Source of the DNA: SW132 sp038150125
Lineage (GTDB): Bacteria; Bacteroidota; Rhodothermia; Balneolales; Balneolaceae
Reading direction: 5' to 3'
NCBI RefSeq assembly: GCF_038150125.1
Contig: NZ_JBBVMF010000020.1
Span: forward strand, 23,998 to 87,997
Length of the DNA: 64,000 bases
Position 1 is the stretch's first letter. The number at the start of each line of letters is the position of its first letter. Made by a program: the position numbers and the translations under genes. Below the pieces are notes generated by a model, which saw nothing but the letters and a program-made list of their open reading frames with translations, did no database searches and had not been told where the DNA came from. Shown here piece after piece: positions 55,379-64,000 of the stretch.

Positions 55379-56197
55379 ATGTATAAACTGAAATCATTAT
55401 TTTCAATATTTACGGCTCTTATTATTACGGCTTTGTTATTTACAAGCTGTGATACACTAAGCTTTGAAGAAGCAGATAAAACTTACGATGGTGACGTTAA
55501 AGTTAAATTTACCAACTCGTCAGTAACGCTCTTTGCAGAGGAAGATCAGGATTCACAGTCCATTGAAGTCTCTACTTTGAAGCCGATATCTGAGGCCAGA
55601 ACATATTCATTTGTTGTAGTTGATGATGAGTCAACCACAGCTGTTGCCGGTGAGGATTATACACTGGTAAGTAATGAGTTTACAATTCCTGCAAATGAAG
55701 TAATTGGGCAAATCCCGATCACATTGCTTAAGGATAATTTGGGCGATGCCCCGACTCTTCATCTGCAAATATCTTCAGATGAAGTTGCCTCATACAACGC
55801 AAATGTTATCGTAACACTGCGCCAGTTTTTCCCTTATAATCAAGCGGACTTTGTTGGGGAATTTGAATTGGTCTATCCATGGTGGTTTGGTGATGCCCAA
55901 CCCCGGGTAGTAACTACAGTTGCCGGTGATGATGAGAATACAATCATCGTTCAAAATATGCTAGGAACCGGAACGGACATAGAATTTACTATGGATGATT
56001 CCGATCCTGCTAATTTCACGGTTAGTTTTGACAGGCAGGCTGCATGGGTGTCAGGTACGTATGGCGAAGCAAGAATGTTTGGTAGTGGAACATTTGATGC
56101 TGAAAATACAATCATTGAGGCCGAAGCTACTCATACAGTAGCAGCCGGTTCGTTTGGAACGAACCCTTTTACAATGACTAAAATTACTGCTGAGTAA
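55379..56197 (+). CDS. SusCD-associated surface lipoprotein with beta-sandwich (Calx-beta/DUF4843-like) domain
   Basis: This 272-residue lipoprotein has leader IITALLFTSCDTL. Residues about 45-145 read like a Calx-beta or DUF1735/DUF4843-type sandwich (VDDESTTAVAGEDYTLVSNEFTIPANE, IPITLLKDN). The C-terminal half has VYPWWFGDAQPRVVTT and forms a second domain of unknown type, rich in aromatic residues. It would sit on the cell surface and assist ligand capture by the SusCD complex. No enzyme motif is seen. A terminator follows within 40 bases. Confidence 0.75.
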   Translation: MYKLKSLFSIFTALIITALLFTSCDTLSFEEADKTYDGDVKVKFTNSSVTLFAEEDQDSQSIEVSTLKPISEARTYSFVVVDDESTTAVAGEDYTLVSNEFTIPANEVIGQIPITLLKDNLGDAPTLHLQISSDEVASYNANVIVTLRQFFPYNQADFVGEFELVYPWWFGDAQPRVVTTVAGDDENTIIVQNMLGTGTDIEFTMDDSDPANFTVSFDRQAAWVSGTYGEARMFGSGTFDAENTIIEAEATHTVAAGSFGTNPFTMTKITAE

Positions 56198-56233
56198 AAT
56201 TTGAGTTAAATATTTTCTCAACATTCGTTGAAA

Positions 56234-56265
56234 AGGCTATGCTTTAATTAGTATAGCCTTTTTTT
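56234..56265 (+). terminator. Terminator after the second SusCD operon
   Basis: AGGCTATGCT pairs with AGTATAGCCT (one G-T pair) around TTAATT, followed by a run of seven T. Confidence 0.88.
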
Positions 56266-56812
56266 ATGCACCGAAATAAGCTATTTGCCATGAGGTTAAA
56301 AGACCAAACACACCCTGCTGGCCAAAAATGTCTTCTGCTAAAGGTGTGTAATATGTCCCTATAATGAATGGGAAGATGCCATTATGATGGGATGATTGGT
56401 TGTATTTTAGGAAGCTTTTAGCAAGTGCCCGGTCCTGCGAAAAAAATTGCATGCCTGGATGTGATATTGGCTAAGAGTACGATACAATACCGAACCCGGT
56501 GGTTGTACGGAAGCCTGCCTTTATGTTGTTTGCTAAATGTTTGGTCATTGTTCCCGTAATCTATTGTTTGAACATTTGAAGGAGGTTTCAGCTAAGATCT
56601 AGAATGAAAAGTTTATGAAACTAAGTTCGATTAAAAGACTTTTTGGCTTTTATTCATAAAGTAAACTTTTTACACAGCAGGGAGTTTTTGCCTGAATTTT
56701 AATCGTTCTCAATTGTTGACGTAAGCCAAAATCCAAAAGAGTAACAGTCCCGTGTAGAAGGACAAGTTCAGGTTAGATTAATATATCTTCATGTTCAGGC
56801 GGATATTATTGG

Positions 56813-57260
56813 CTATGTTGATCGGTGTGGGTAAAATTAAAAGTGCTTTCATGATTGGTAAAGATTTTAATCTCCGTTGACTTTCTGCTGGCTGAAAAAA
56901 ACATTGAAAGGGTCATAGAACACAGCCTGGGGCACCGCCCCGGATTGCAGAAACGGGTTCTATAAAATCCCGGGGCAATACATAACACCAACGTTCCATA
57001 CTTTATCGAGGGATGGTGACCAGAAACCAATGAGGGGCGTCTGGACGTTGATTAAGTTCAAAAGTGCTACCATCGGAATTAACTAAGTGCCCCTATTTAT
57101 TTTTCGTACCGATGGCTTTAGGGGTGTTCTTGTTTACCTGGGGCGTTGCCCCAGGCTGTGATCCGTGACCCCTTTTGGCCAAGCCATCCCTTCGGGGCAG
57201 GGTCTGAATGAAATCTATGTCGAAGATCCATGTTCAAATCATATACTCAGAGGAATGAAA
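56813..57260. repeat. G/C-rich dispersed repeat mosaic in a 1.2-kb gap
   Basis: The segment opens with a 22-bp sequence (TGTTGATCGGTGTGGGTAA is its core) repeated at 63,942. It continues with GGGGCACCGCCCC, CCGGGGCAATACATAACACC, CTGGGGCGTTGCCCCAG and CCCTTCGGGGCAGGGTCTGA, motifs of a repeat type common in Bacteroidota genomes. Open frames across it are artefacts. The gap 56,266-57,482 has no gene. Confidence 0.7.
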
Positions 57261-57482
57261 ACTGTTAATAACAGCATCCACTAAATAATGAGGAACCATT
57301 AATTACCCAATAAAATCAACATAGAGCCTTTTTTAACAGTAGGCTTTCAAGAAAAATTATGTCGAAACCTGAATGATAATAGCTGATAGGTAGTCGATTG
57401 GAAAGGAAAGCGATTCAGAATTCATCAATAACGCAATCTGCTGGATATGATCTTCTTTATGAATCTGACTATTACAAAAAAA

Positions 57483-58910
57483 TTACAAATTCGCCTCTAA
57501 AATCCTGCCGCTTCTCCACAACTCCGTCTGTTGATACACGAGGTTGAAGTACGACTGGCTGCGCTGTACGATGTAGTGGTTGAATGGAAAGTATTCGTTG
57601 GGAATGCGATTTCGTTCAAAATAGAAGTTCCGTCGGGGGTCGTTCCTGTCGTATGAGTACGACCACTGCATTCTGTTGAGCGTGCGGTCGACGTACCAGG
57701 GCGGGCCGAAGAGAATGTAGATCATGCCCATGTCTGTTTTCCATCCCTCTTTAAAATTTGAAAACTGTTTGTTGGCCTGTTCCACTCTTTCATAGTAAAG
57801 ATTAATGACCGATCGGGCACGGCTTTGGCTTCCCACATTAGAGAGCCAGAATCGGTCGATCGCTTCTTTCAAAGAATCCGGATCCGAAATACTCATCATC
57901 TCCTCGTGATTACCCTCATCCATGATATAAATTAACGGAGCCGCCATTTCGCGGGCAGAAGCCACTGACGGGTAATTCTTCGATTTAACGGCGAAATCCC
58001 GCGCCCGGTAAATAGTCTCGCCTTCCTGGTCAACTGTTTCTACTTCAAACCTGTAATTGCCCCTGTCGAGAAGATCGTATTTAAATTCAATGAGGACACT
58101 TCCGGGCTGATCAAGCCGGCGAACGTTACTGTCGATCTGTTCTGGATCACGAACATCGATACCCTGGTACTGGATAGATGAGCTTGAATAGTTATTATAG
58201 CTGAGGCGACGTGCTGCCGTTGTATCGGCTTCGAATCGCAACAGAGATGCATTCACTGTCAGCGGATCTTCCGTATCGTTGTTCGTTACCTGGAATTCAA
58301 GACTAAGGCTATCCAGGCGGGAGGGAACGTCATACGTGGTAATTGGGCTGTACTCTCCGCTATTTTCACCTATAATTTTGCCGGACAGTCGGATTGAGGT
58401 TAGATTTGTAACCGGGCTCTCGGGATCAGGAATAAGTGTGTCGGTTTTTCTGACGACCGTTCGCCCGGAGCTGTTATCCGTTACCGAAACTTCAATTTCA
58501 TAACTTCCGGGTTCAACGTCCAGATCTTTTTCATAGCTGAATACTTCCTGGTTCATATAGCTGTCGGAACTCTCAGTAAAAATATCCAGCTGATCTCTTG
58601 ACGAGGTAGAAAAATCGCCTTCCTTTTCATTTACCCGAATTTCAATTGTTACCTGTGCAAATGTCTGTCCTTCAATTGTACGATAAACTAAGCTCCCGTA
58701 TACAATTTCCGAGGTAACGCTAATGTAAGGATTGTCTTGAGCGTCAAGTAGGCCAATCGCAGTCATCCTAACTTCCGGATAACCATCCTGGAACTGATAC
58801 ATGCTCCCTCGCTCAACGTCGGGATTCATTGATCTGGCACAACTCAGGAAGGTAAAACAGAGAGCTGTTACTGCAACGTATTTTAAATAAACATTTTGAG
58901 ATCTATGCAT
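57483..58910 (-). CDS. GWxTD domain-containing lipoprotein
   Basis: This is a 475-residue protein from ATG 58910; a TTG 15 bases upstream is the weaker alternative. The leader ends FLSCARS, a lipobox. Beta-rich domains fill about 40-320 (ILDAQDNPYISV, VTDNSSGRTVVRKTDT). The C-terminal third has FKEGWKTDMGMIYILFGPPW, the GWxTD motif, followed by MQWSYSYDRNDPRRNFYF. The family is almost confined to the Bacteroidota-Chlorobiota-Rhodothermota lineages and its function is unknown. It is a single gene. Confidence 0.9.
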   Translation of the reverse strand: MHRSQNVYLKYVAVTALCFTFLSCARSMNPDVERGSMYQFQDGYPEVRMTAIGLLDAQDNPYISVTSEIVYGSLVYRTIEGQTFAQVTIEIRVNEKEGDFSTSSRDQLDIFTESSDSYMNQEVFSYEKDLDVEPGSYEIEVSVTDNSSGRTVVRKTDTLIPDPESPVTNLTSIRLSGKIIGENSGEYSPITTYDVPSRLDSLSLEFQVTNNDTEDPLTVNASLLRFEADTTAARRLSYNNYSSSSIQYQGIDVRDPEQIDSNVRRLDQPGSVLIEFKYDLLDRGNYRFEVETVDQEGETIYRARDFAVKSKNYPSVASAREMAAPLIYIMDEGNHEEMMSISDPDSLKEAIDRFWLSNVGSQSRARSVINLYYERVEQANKQFSNFKEGWKTDMGMIYILFGPPWYVDRTLNRMQWSYSYDRNDPRRNFYFERNRIPNEYFPFNHYIVQRSQSYFNLVYQQTELWRSGRILEANL

Positions 58911-59440
58911 AGAGTTATTTAACAAATAAAAAATAACGAAAACAAGTCGTAAGGCGTGTATAGCAGAATTAACGAAAAAAAAGTGTATTAAATTCTGAAT
59001 ATTCTCAGGATATAATGTAAATATTACAGTAAAGTTATCGGAGAGCGAATAAGTTGCTAATGTTCAGTAAATATTTTGCATTGTATCTACAATACATTTT
59101 TGGTTTTAGATCATAACGATTTATTGTCCCGGCTTATTTTGACCAGGTTAAATACGCATTGCTTTTTGCAGATCCCTGTCTTTATGTTCTCTGCTTTTTA
59201 CTTAATCAGGGGCAGAACACTTAATTTGTTATACGTAGTCGGGGTGGAGTCAGATTACTATATGTTTTGAAAAGCCTTCCTAAACGATAAGTTGGCAGTT
59301 TTAACTATAATTTTCTTTTTTATCTCTATTCGATTATGCTTTGAAACAGAACTGTTATAATTCAGCCGAAATAATCTTACGAACAGAGTATAAATCCTTA
59401 TATTCGAACAATCTGTCTAATTGAACAATGATATATATTT
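58911..59440. promoter_or_regulatory. Divergent region between the GWxTD and pyruvate kinase genes
   Basis: About 530 AT-rich bases without a gene separate two outward-read genes, so both promoters should be here. No clear hairpin or operator is seen. Confidence 0.5.
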
Positions 59441-60883
59441 ATGCTTTCAGGTAAACGCAGGACAAAAATTGTATGCACACTGGGCCCGAGTTCTAACACT
59501 CTTGAAGATATCGAGAAACTTTACAGGGCGGGAATGAACGTGGTTCGGATTAATTTTTCGCACGGAAGCCACGAAGGTCATAAAAAAACAATCGGCTATG
59601 TTCGGGAAATTGCGCAAAAGCACAAGTACTCCATTCCTGTTCTGATGGACTTGCAGGGACCCAAAATCAGGGTGGGCACTATGAAAGATGGTGCGCAGCA
59701 GATTAATGAAGGCGATATCGTGGAAATTACAAGTGAAGACGTTGAAGGATCTACATCGCTTATTCCAATAGATTATCCCAATCTGATCGAAGACGCCAGC
59801 GAGGGCAACCAGATTCTGATTGATGACGGGCTCCTTGAATTGAAAATAATCAAAAAAGGGGCGTCTGTATTAAAAGCCAAAGTAGTAGTGGGGGGAATGC
59901 TAAAATCCCGCAAAGGTGTGAACCTGCCTGATGTAAAAATATCGATGTCATCCCTGACTGAAAAAGATATTGAGGATCTTGAGTTTGGTCTGAATGTGGG
60001 CGTTGACTTTGTAGCGATGTCCTTTGTCCGGTCAGCTAAAGACGTTCAGGATGTCATCTCCAGAATTAGAGCTGCCGGTAGCAACGCGTCCATCATTGCA
60101 AAGATAGAGAAGCCTGAAGCCGTTGATGTGATTGATGAAATTATTGAAGAAACCGACGGTATTATGGTTGCCAGGGGAGATCTTGGCATTGAAATTCCGA
60201 GTGAGAAAGTGCCGATGGTTCAGAAGTTAATCATCGATCGCTGCAGGGCAGCCGGTAAGCCTGTCATTACAGCTACCCAGATGCTGGATTCTATGATTAA
60301 TAATCCCCGGGCTACCCGGGCTGAGAGTTCTGATGTGGCGAATGCCGTAATGGACGGAACCGACGCCGTGATGCTTTCGGGTGAAACGGCGGCAGGTAAG
60401 TATCCCGTGGAGGCGGTTCAGGCGATGGATAAAATTATCCGGTCGGTAGAAGAGAATTCCGATCGCTTATACTATAGCCTTAATTACAGAAAGCCGGAGT
60501 GGAAGGAAAAACAGGTTGTTGAGTCGCTGGCTTATTCGTGTGTTACCATTGCTGACAATGTAGAGGCAAAAGCTATCAGTACGCTTACACACTCGGGTAA
60601 TACAGCGCGCAGAATTGCTAAATTCCGGCCACGTGTGCCAATAGTTGCTTTTACAGAAAGCAAAATCGTCCGGCGGCAGCTAAATCTTGTGTGGGGAGTA
60701 GAGTCGGTTCGGCTTGAAGAACTTTTTGATACCGACAGCAGTGTAAAAATGATGGAAGATTACCTCCAGAACAACGGTCTTGTGCAAAAGAACGACCGGG
60801 TGATTATTGCTACCGGAATGCCGCTTGCCAAACGTGGCCGCACAAATATGGTGAAGGTGAGTACAATTCAGGAAGACTCGTGA
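59441..60883 (+). CDS. pyk: Pyruvate kinase
   Basis: This 480-residue glycolytic enzyme transfers phosphate from phosphoenolpyruvate to ADP. Every key block is present: KIVCTLGPSS, RINFSHGSHEGH, MDLQGPKIRVG, IIAKIEKPEAV (catalytic Lys), GIMVARGDLGIEIP (metal-binding acidic residues), PVITATQMLDSMINNPRATRAE, and GTDAVMLSGETAAGKYP. The C-terminal allosteric domain (about 355-475) is complete. It is a single gene; an inverted pair of G/C-rich repeats follows. Confidence 0.97.
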   Translation: MLSGKRRTKIVCTLGPSSNTLEDIEKLYRAGMNVVRINFSHGSHEGHKKTIGYVREIAQKHKYSIPVLMDLQGPKIRVGTMKDGAQQINEGDIVEITSEDVEGSTSLIPIDYPNLIEDASEGNQILIDDGLLELKIIKKGASVLKAKVVVGGMLKSRKGVNLPDVKISMSSLTEKDIEDLEFGLNVGVDFVAMSFVRSAKDVQDVISRIRAAGSNASIIAKIEKPEAVDVIDEIIEETDGIMVARGDLGIEIPSEKVPMVQKLIIDRCRAAGKPVITATQMLDSMINNPRATRAESSDVANAVMDGTDAVMLSGETAAGKYPVEAVQAMDKIIRSVEENSDRLYYSLNYRKPEWKEKQVVESLAYSCVTIADNVEAKAISTLTHSGNTARRIAKFRPRVPIVAFTESKIVRRQLNLVWGVESVRLEELFDTDSSVKMMEDYLQNNGLVQKNDRVIIATGMPLAKRGRTNMVKVSTIQEDS

Positions 60884-60949
60884 CGTTCATCAATCCGTGA
60901 ATCTAAAGTGGTTTAATTCCCCGACCCTTTGGGTCGGAAAAGGTAATAA

Positions 60950-61074
60950 GTCCCCCTTTGAAGGGGGAAGCGAACGGAGTGAGCAGGGGGATGACTATCT
61001 GAGTTTTAAATTCAACCATGTATTGATTCTGAAGCACAAATGATCATCCCCCATTGCCCCCTTCAAAGGGGGAC
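60950..61074. repeat. Inverted pair of CCCCCTTTGAAGGGGG-type dispersed repeats
   Basis: The left arm (60950-60995) reads GTCCCCCTTTGAAGGGGG then AGGGGGATGA; the right arm (61043-61074) is its complement (TCATCCCCC ... CCCCCTTCAAAGGGGGAC). The left arm has an extra AAGCGAACGGAGTGAGC. Upstream, CCGACCC-TTT-GGGTCGG at 60921-60937 forms a further hairpin that may terminate pyk. Confidence 0.8.
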
Positions 61075-61109
61075 ACTCACCTAAAAGCTCATACTTTTAT
61101 TAAAAAATT

Positions 61110-63929
61110 ATGAATTTCAAATTGATACCTCGTGGGCTCTGCCCCGAGTTAGTTCATCCCGTGAAACGAACTTTTCAAATAGCGTTAATTGCTATCATCG
61201 TAGCTGGCTGTGGAACTCCTCTTGAGCAGCCCTGGAAAAACTTTAACGCATATTTCAATACATACTATAACACGAAACAGCACTATGAGGATGGCCTCGA
61301 TCAAAACCTTAGGCAGACACCTGAAGTGAACCCCGAGGTACCGCTCCAGGTATTTCTTCCCCCTGCAAACGCCGGGCAAGAAGATTTTAATAAGGCAGTT
61401 GAAACGGGGGCTACCATCCTGAGAGACCATCCCGATTCGAAATATGTGGAACCGACAATCTCAATTATAGGTAAATCGTATTTCTACAATCGCGAAAACT
61501 TTGCCGCCCTGGAAAAGTTTCAGGAAATGCAGACAGTTTCAAGCGGACGTGAAGAACAGGAAGCAGTTTTTTGGCAGGGACGGGTGTACAATCAAATGAA
61601 AAGTATTACCGAGGGAATTACGTTCTTAGAGCAGCAAATGAGTGTGATTGAAGATTGGGACCCCGATGTTCTTTCACGTGTTCGGATTCTTCTTGCTCAA
61701 CTGTACGTAGAAGATAGTAACTGGGGGCGTGCGGCTGAATTATTACAGGAGAATATACCGGGCCTCGAAGAGAAAGAGATTTTGGCACGTGCTTATTTTC
61801 TACAGGGCCAGGTTCTGGAAAGACTGGAAGAGTTTGAGGACGCCCGCATTGCGTACAATAGCGTTCCCTCTTCTATCCAAAATTACGATCTTCTGTTTAA
61901 CGCAAACAGAAAAGAGGCGGAAGTCTTACGTAAGCTGGGTGAGTACGATTTGGCGTTTGAACTTTACCGGCGAATGGAGAGAAATGACAAGAATATTGAT
62001 GTCAGAACAGAGCTTCAGTACGAGCTCGCGAGAACAGTACAGCTTCGGGGAGAAGCCATGCGCGCGCTCGATATGTATGAGAGTATCCTCAGAAATGAAA
62101 TAATTACACCCACACCTCTTACAAGGGCAAAAATTTATAACGGCCAGGCTGAGATTTATAGGTTCGATTTGGATGATTTTAAAATGGCAGCTGCTTACTA
62201 CGACTCCGCTTCCCAGGAACGTGTTGCCGAAAACCGGCTCCCGGAATCGTTTAATGCATCCGAACTTGCAGACTCTTTTGGTGAATACGCGCGTGTATCA
62301 GGAGAGATTTCAAGGCTGGATAGCCTGCTTTACCTTGGCAAGCTTGAACCGGCTGCGTTTGATTCTGTAATTGCGGAAATACGGCTTCAGCGGCAAAAAG
62401 AACTGGAACAGGAACTTCTCCAAATGCAGCGCCAGCAAAACCAAATCGTTAATGTGGAACAGGAGACAGAGACGGCCTCGGCATCTGCTGAAGCGTCGGA
62501 ATATGGATTTTTAAATATTCGGAACCAGGTGCGTCTTGCGGATGCCAGCATTCAGTTTCAGGCCATTTGGGGTGATCGCCCGCTGGCTGACAATTGGCGA
62601 AGGGGCGCTGATGTAATGGGGTCGGGAATCAGCCGGTTGGAAAATAGTGAAGATGGTAACACTGTGATACGCGATACGGATGTGATTGAGCGCTCGTCGG
62701 GTATTCGGGTGTCTCTTGATTTGAGCGAAATTCCCACCACACCGGCTGCCCAGGATAGTATGGTAAAGCGAATGGAGAGCCGATATTACCTGCTTGCGAA
62801 TGTATTTTTCCTGTCGCTTGATATGCCCGACAGTGCAAAGGTATACTACGAGCGAATTGCATCAAATGATCTGAGCCCTGAATATATTCCCGGATCACTT
62901 TACTCTCTCTCAGAGATTGAACTCCTGGAGGGCAATACAGACGGTGCGAGGGAGTGGGGCAGAAGACTTATAAATGAGTATCCGAATACGGAATTTGCTC
63001 AACGGATTTCTTCACGGCTTGATATTGAACTTACTTCCAAATCACAGGGAGATGAGCGGTTTGTTGAAGATATTTACGTAAATCTGCAGAAGTCGGGAAG
63101 TGAGGATCCGGCCGAAAAAGCTAAAGAATTGCAGCAGCTTGCCCAAAGTGGTTCGTTCGACAGGCAAAAACCTATTTTATTATACGAGGCGGCGCGGGAG
63201 TACATAAAGGCTGCCCGGCAGGCGCAAGAAGATTCCACAGAACTGGTTCAAAACTGGTTCGAACAGAATGAGAGCTGGTCAGATCGGCAGCAAGAATTTG
63301 AAGAACTTAAAGACTCCGCCGCTACAGTACTCGCCGATACAACACTTGCTGAATCAGATCGTGAGTATTGGCAGCAAATTGCGGATTCAACTCTTTCCGA
63401 ACCCGACTTTCGATCTATATTTCCATTTGAAGGTACATACTGGGACAGCACCCGGTCGGTACTAAACACAATTGAAAACAGGTACGCATCAAGCAGCTTA
63501 ATGCCACGCGTTCAGGTTCTTCAGCAAACATTGGCTCCGCCCGAAATAAATGTTCCTGAGAATAATGTCTCTCCCGATTCGTCTGCGGCTGAGACGGCTC
63601 CGTCAGATACAACTACGTCGGCCGAAAGTTCTATGCAATGCGCCGACCTTTATCCCGACCTCGCCGTTCGCGGGGGAATCGATCAGTTTCAGGAGTCCAT
63701 AGAATACCCAAGCTGGGCAACGCGTACAACAATGCAGGGCGAGCTCGTATACAGTCTAAGTATTACACCGGAGGGCGATGTGGCTGATTATGAACAGGTA
63801 AGCCGAAATGACCAGTCAGGGATTCCACAGGTGTTTGAACGGGCAATTGAAGAGGATCTGCTATTTGAGCCCACAGGGCATGACGGCATTATCGAGTGTA
63901 ACTACACCTTTCGCTACCAGACGCGTTAA
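61110..63929 (+). CDS. SprE/PorW-like TPR lipoprotein with TonB-type C-terminal domain
   Basis: This 939-residue envelope lipoprotein has leader IALIAIIVAGCGT with Cys34; a GTG at 61161 would give a shorter, more usual signal of 17 residues and may be the true start. After the lipidation site comes WKNFNAYFNTYYNTKQHYEDG, the hallmark of SprE/PorW proteins needed for type IX secretion and gliding, then many TPR helices (about 90-340 and 560-780) and a Gln/Glu-rich segment. The last ~95 residues (YPSWATRTTMQGELVYSLSITPEGDV, LFEPTGHDG) form a TonB C-terminal-like domain. Together with the T9SS sorting domain at 29,809 this supports a working T9SS in the organism. Confidence 0.8.
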   Translation: MNFKLIPRGLCPELVHPVKRTFQIALIAIIVAGCGTPLEQPWKNFNAYFNTYYNTKQHYEDGLDQNLRQTPEVNPEVPLQVFLPPANAGQEDFNKAVETGATILRDHPDSKYVEPTISIIGKSYFYNRENFAALEKFQEMQTVSSGREEQEAVFWQGRVYNQMKSITEGITFLEQQMSVIEDWDPDVLSRVRILLAQLYVEDSNWGRAAELLQENIPGLEEKEILARAYFLQGQVLERLEEFEDARIAYNSVPSSIQNYDLLFNANRKEAEVLRKLGEYDLAFELYRRMERNDKNIDVRTELQYELARTVQLRGEAMRALDMYESILRNEIITPTPLTRAKIYNGQAEIYRFDLDDFKMAAAYYDSASQERVAENRLPESFNASELADSFGEYARVSGEISRLDSLLYLGKLEPAAFDSVIAEIRLQRQKELEQELLQMQRQQNQIVNVEQETETASASAEASEYGFLNIRNQVRLADASIQFQAIWGDRPLADNWRRGADVMGSGISRLENSEDGNTVIRDTDVIERSSGIRVSLDLSEIPTTPAAQDSMVKRMESRYYLLANVFFLSLDMPDSAKVYYERIASNDLSPEYIPGSLYSLSEIELLEGNTDGAREWGRRLINEYPNTEFAQRISSRLDIELTSKSQGDERFVEDIYVNLQKSGSEDPAEKAKELQQLAQSGSFDRQKPILLYEAAREYIKAARQAQEDSTELVQNWFEQNESWSDRQQEFEELKDSAATVLADTTLAESDREYWQQIADSTLSEPDFRSIFPFEGTYWDSTRSVLNTIENRYASSSLMPRVQVLQQTLAPPEINVPENNVSPDSSAAETAPSDTTTSAESSMQCADLYPDLAVRGGIDQFQESIEYPSWATRTTMQGELVYSLSITPEGDVADYEQVSRNDQSGIPQVFERAIEEDLLFEPTGHDGIIECNYTFRYQTR

Positions 63930-63941
63930 AACTTTCCGGGT

Positions 63942-63963
63942 CTATGTTGATCGGTGTGGGTAA
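63942..63963. repeat. Second copy of the 22-bp direct repeat, entering the window edge
   Basis: The 22 bases match 56,813-56,834 exactly (core TGTTGATCGGTGTGGGTAA). Sequence diverges after it (TTCATTC here, AATTAAA there), so the shared unit is short or the end of a longer element cut by the window edge. Confidence 0.75.
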
Positions 63964-64000
63964 TTCATTCTTATTATCTAATCACAAGAGAATAGAGCCA

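Noticed and set aside
56806..57030. 74-codon minus-strand frame with GRCPRLC
   Set aside because: This is a well-known type of false open frame over the GGGGCRYYGCCCC repeat class.

Overview
The window looks like a chromosome segment from a member of the Bacteroidota / Rhodothermota-Balneolota group, most likely Balneolaceae-like. The grounds are two SusC/SusD outer-membrane uptake systems, a type IX secretion C-terminal sorting domain, a SprE/PorW-like lipoprotein, a GWxTD protein, many lipoproteins, and few strong Shine-Dalgarno sites. This placement is inference from gene content; no 16S gene is present.

Layout. Positions 1-7,000 hold the end of a pyridine-nucleotide oxidoreductase, a tandem M16 peptidase pair (one with the zinc motif, one without), a DinB-fold protein, and a two-gene unit of an LpxH-like phosphoesterase and an MJ1255-type glycosyltransferase. 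Positions 7,700-18,150 form a dense signalling island on one strand: three sensor kinases and two stand-alone CheY/Rcp1-like receivers. The kinases use three different dimerisation/phosphoacceptor families (HisKA_3, HisKA, HisKA_2), and the largest has 1,734 residues with eight PAS and three GAF domains. No DNA-binding output gene lies in the island. Positions 18,180-28,740 are mixed housekeeping and accessory genes: OsmC, YjjG-like HAD, PurL, an SDR, lysine 6-aminotransferase, a decayed HigB-like toxin beside an intact antitoxin, ornithine aminotransferase, initiator tRNA, a degenerate GIY-YIG protein, and two tail-to-tail DoxX-like proteins.

Positions 29,800-33,700 carry secreted or surface proteins on the minus strand: a T9SS-sorted protein, an S74-chaperone protein and an alpha/beta-hydrolase. 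Positions 34,400-37,460 are a MacAB-like ABC export operon. Positions 37,835-44,664 gather a sodium/solute symporter, a GNAT enzyme, an alanine/ornithine racemase-family protein, an M23-type metalloprotein, an M20 amidohydrolase and an alanine racemase, which suggests uptake and handling of D-amino acids or peptidoglycan fragments. Positions 45,150-56,200 are two consecutive SusC/SusD loci, the second with an extra surface lipoprotein. The window ends with a GWxTD protein, pyruvate kinase and a SprE-like TPR lipoprotein with a TonB-type C-terminus.

Intergenic DNA is unusually rich in dispersed and structured repeats: a modular element present twice, a 7-copy 8-bp microsatellite, a 613-bp segment with 19-bp inverted ends, a 108-bp hairpin element, paired G/C-rich repeats, and a tandem array of a 33-nt hairpin with compensatory base changes. 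That array between the SDR and lysine aminotransferase genes, and the three-family kinase island, are the most promising undescribed items.
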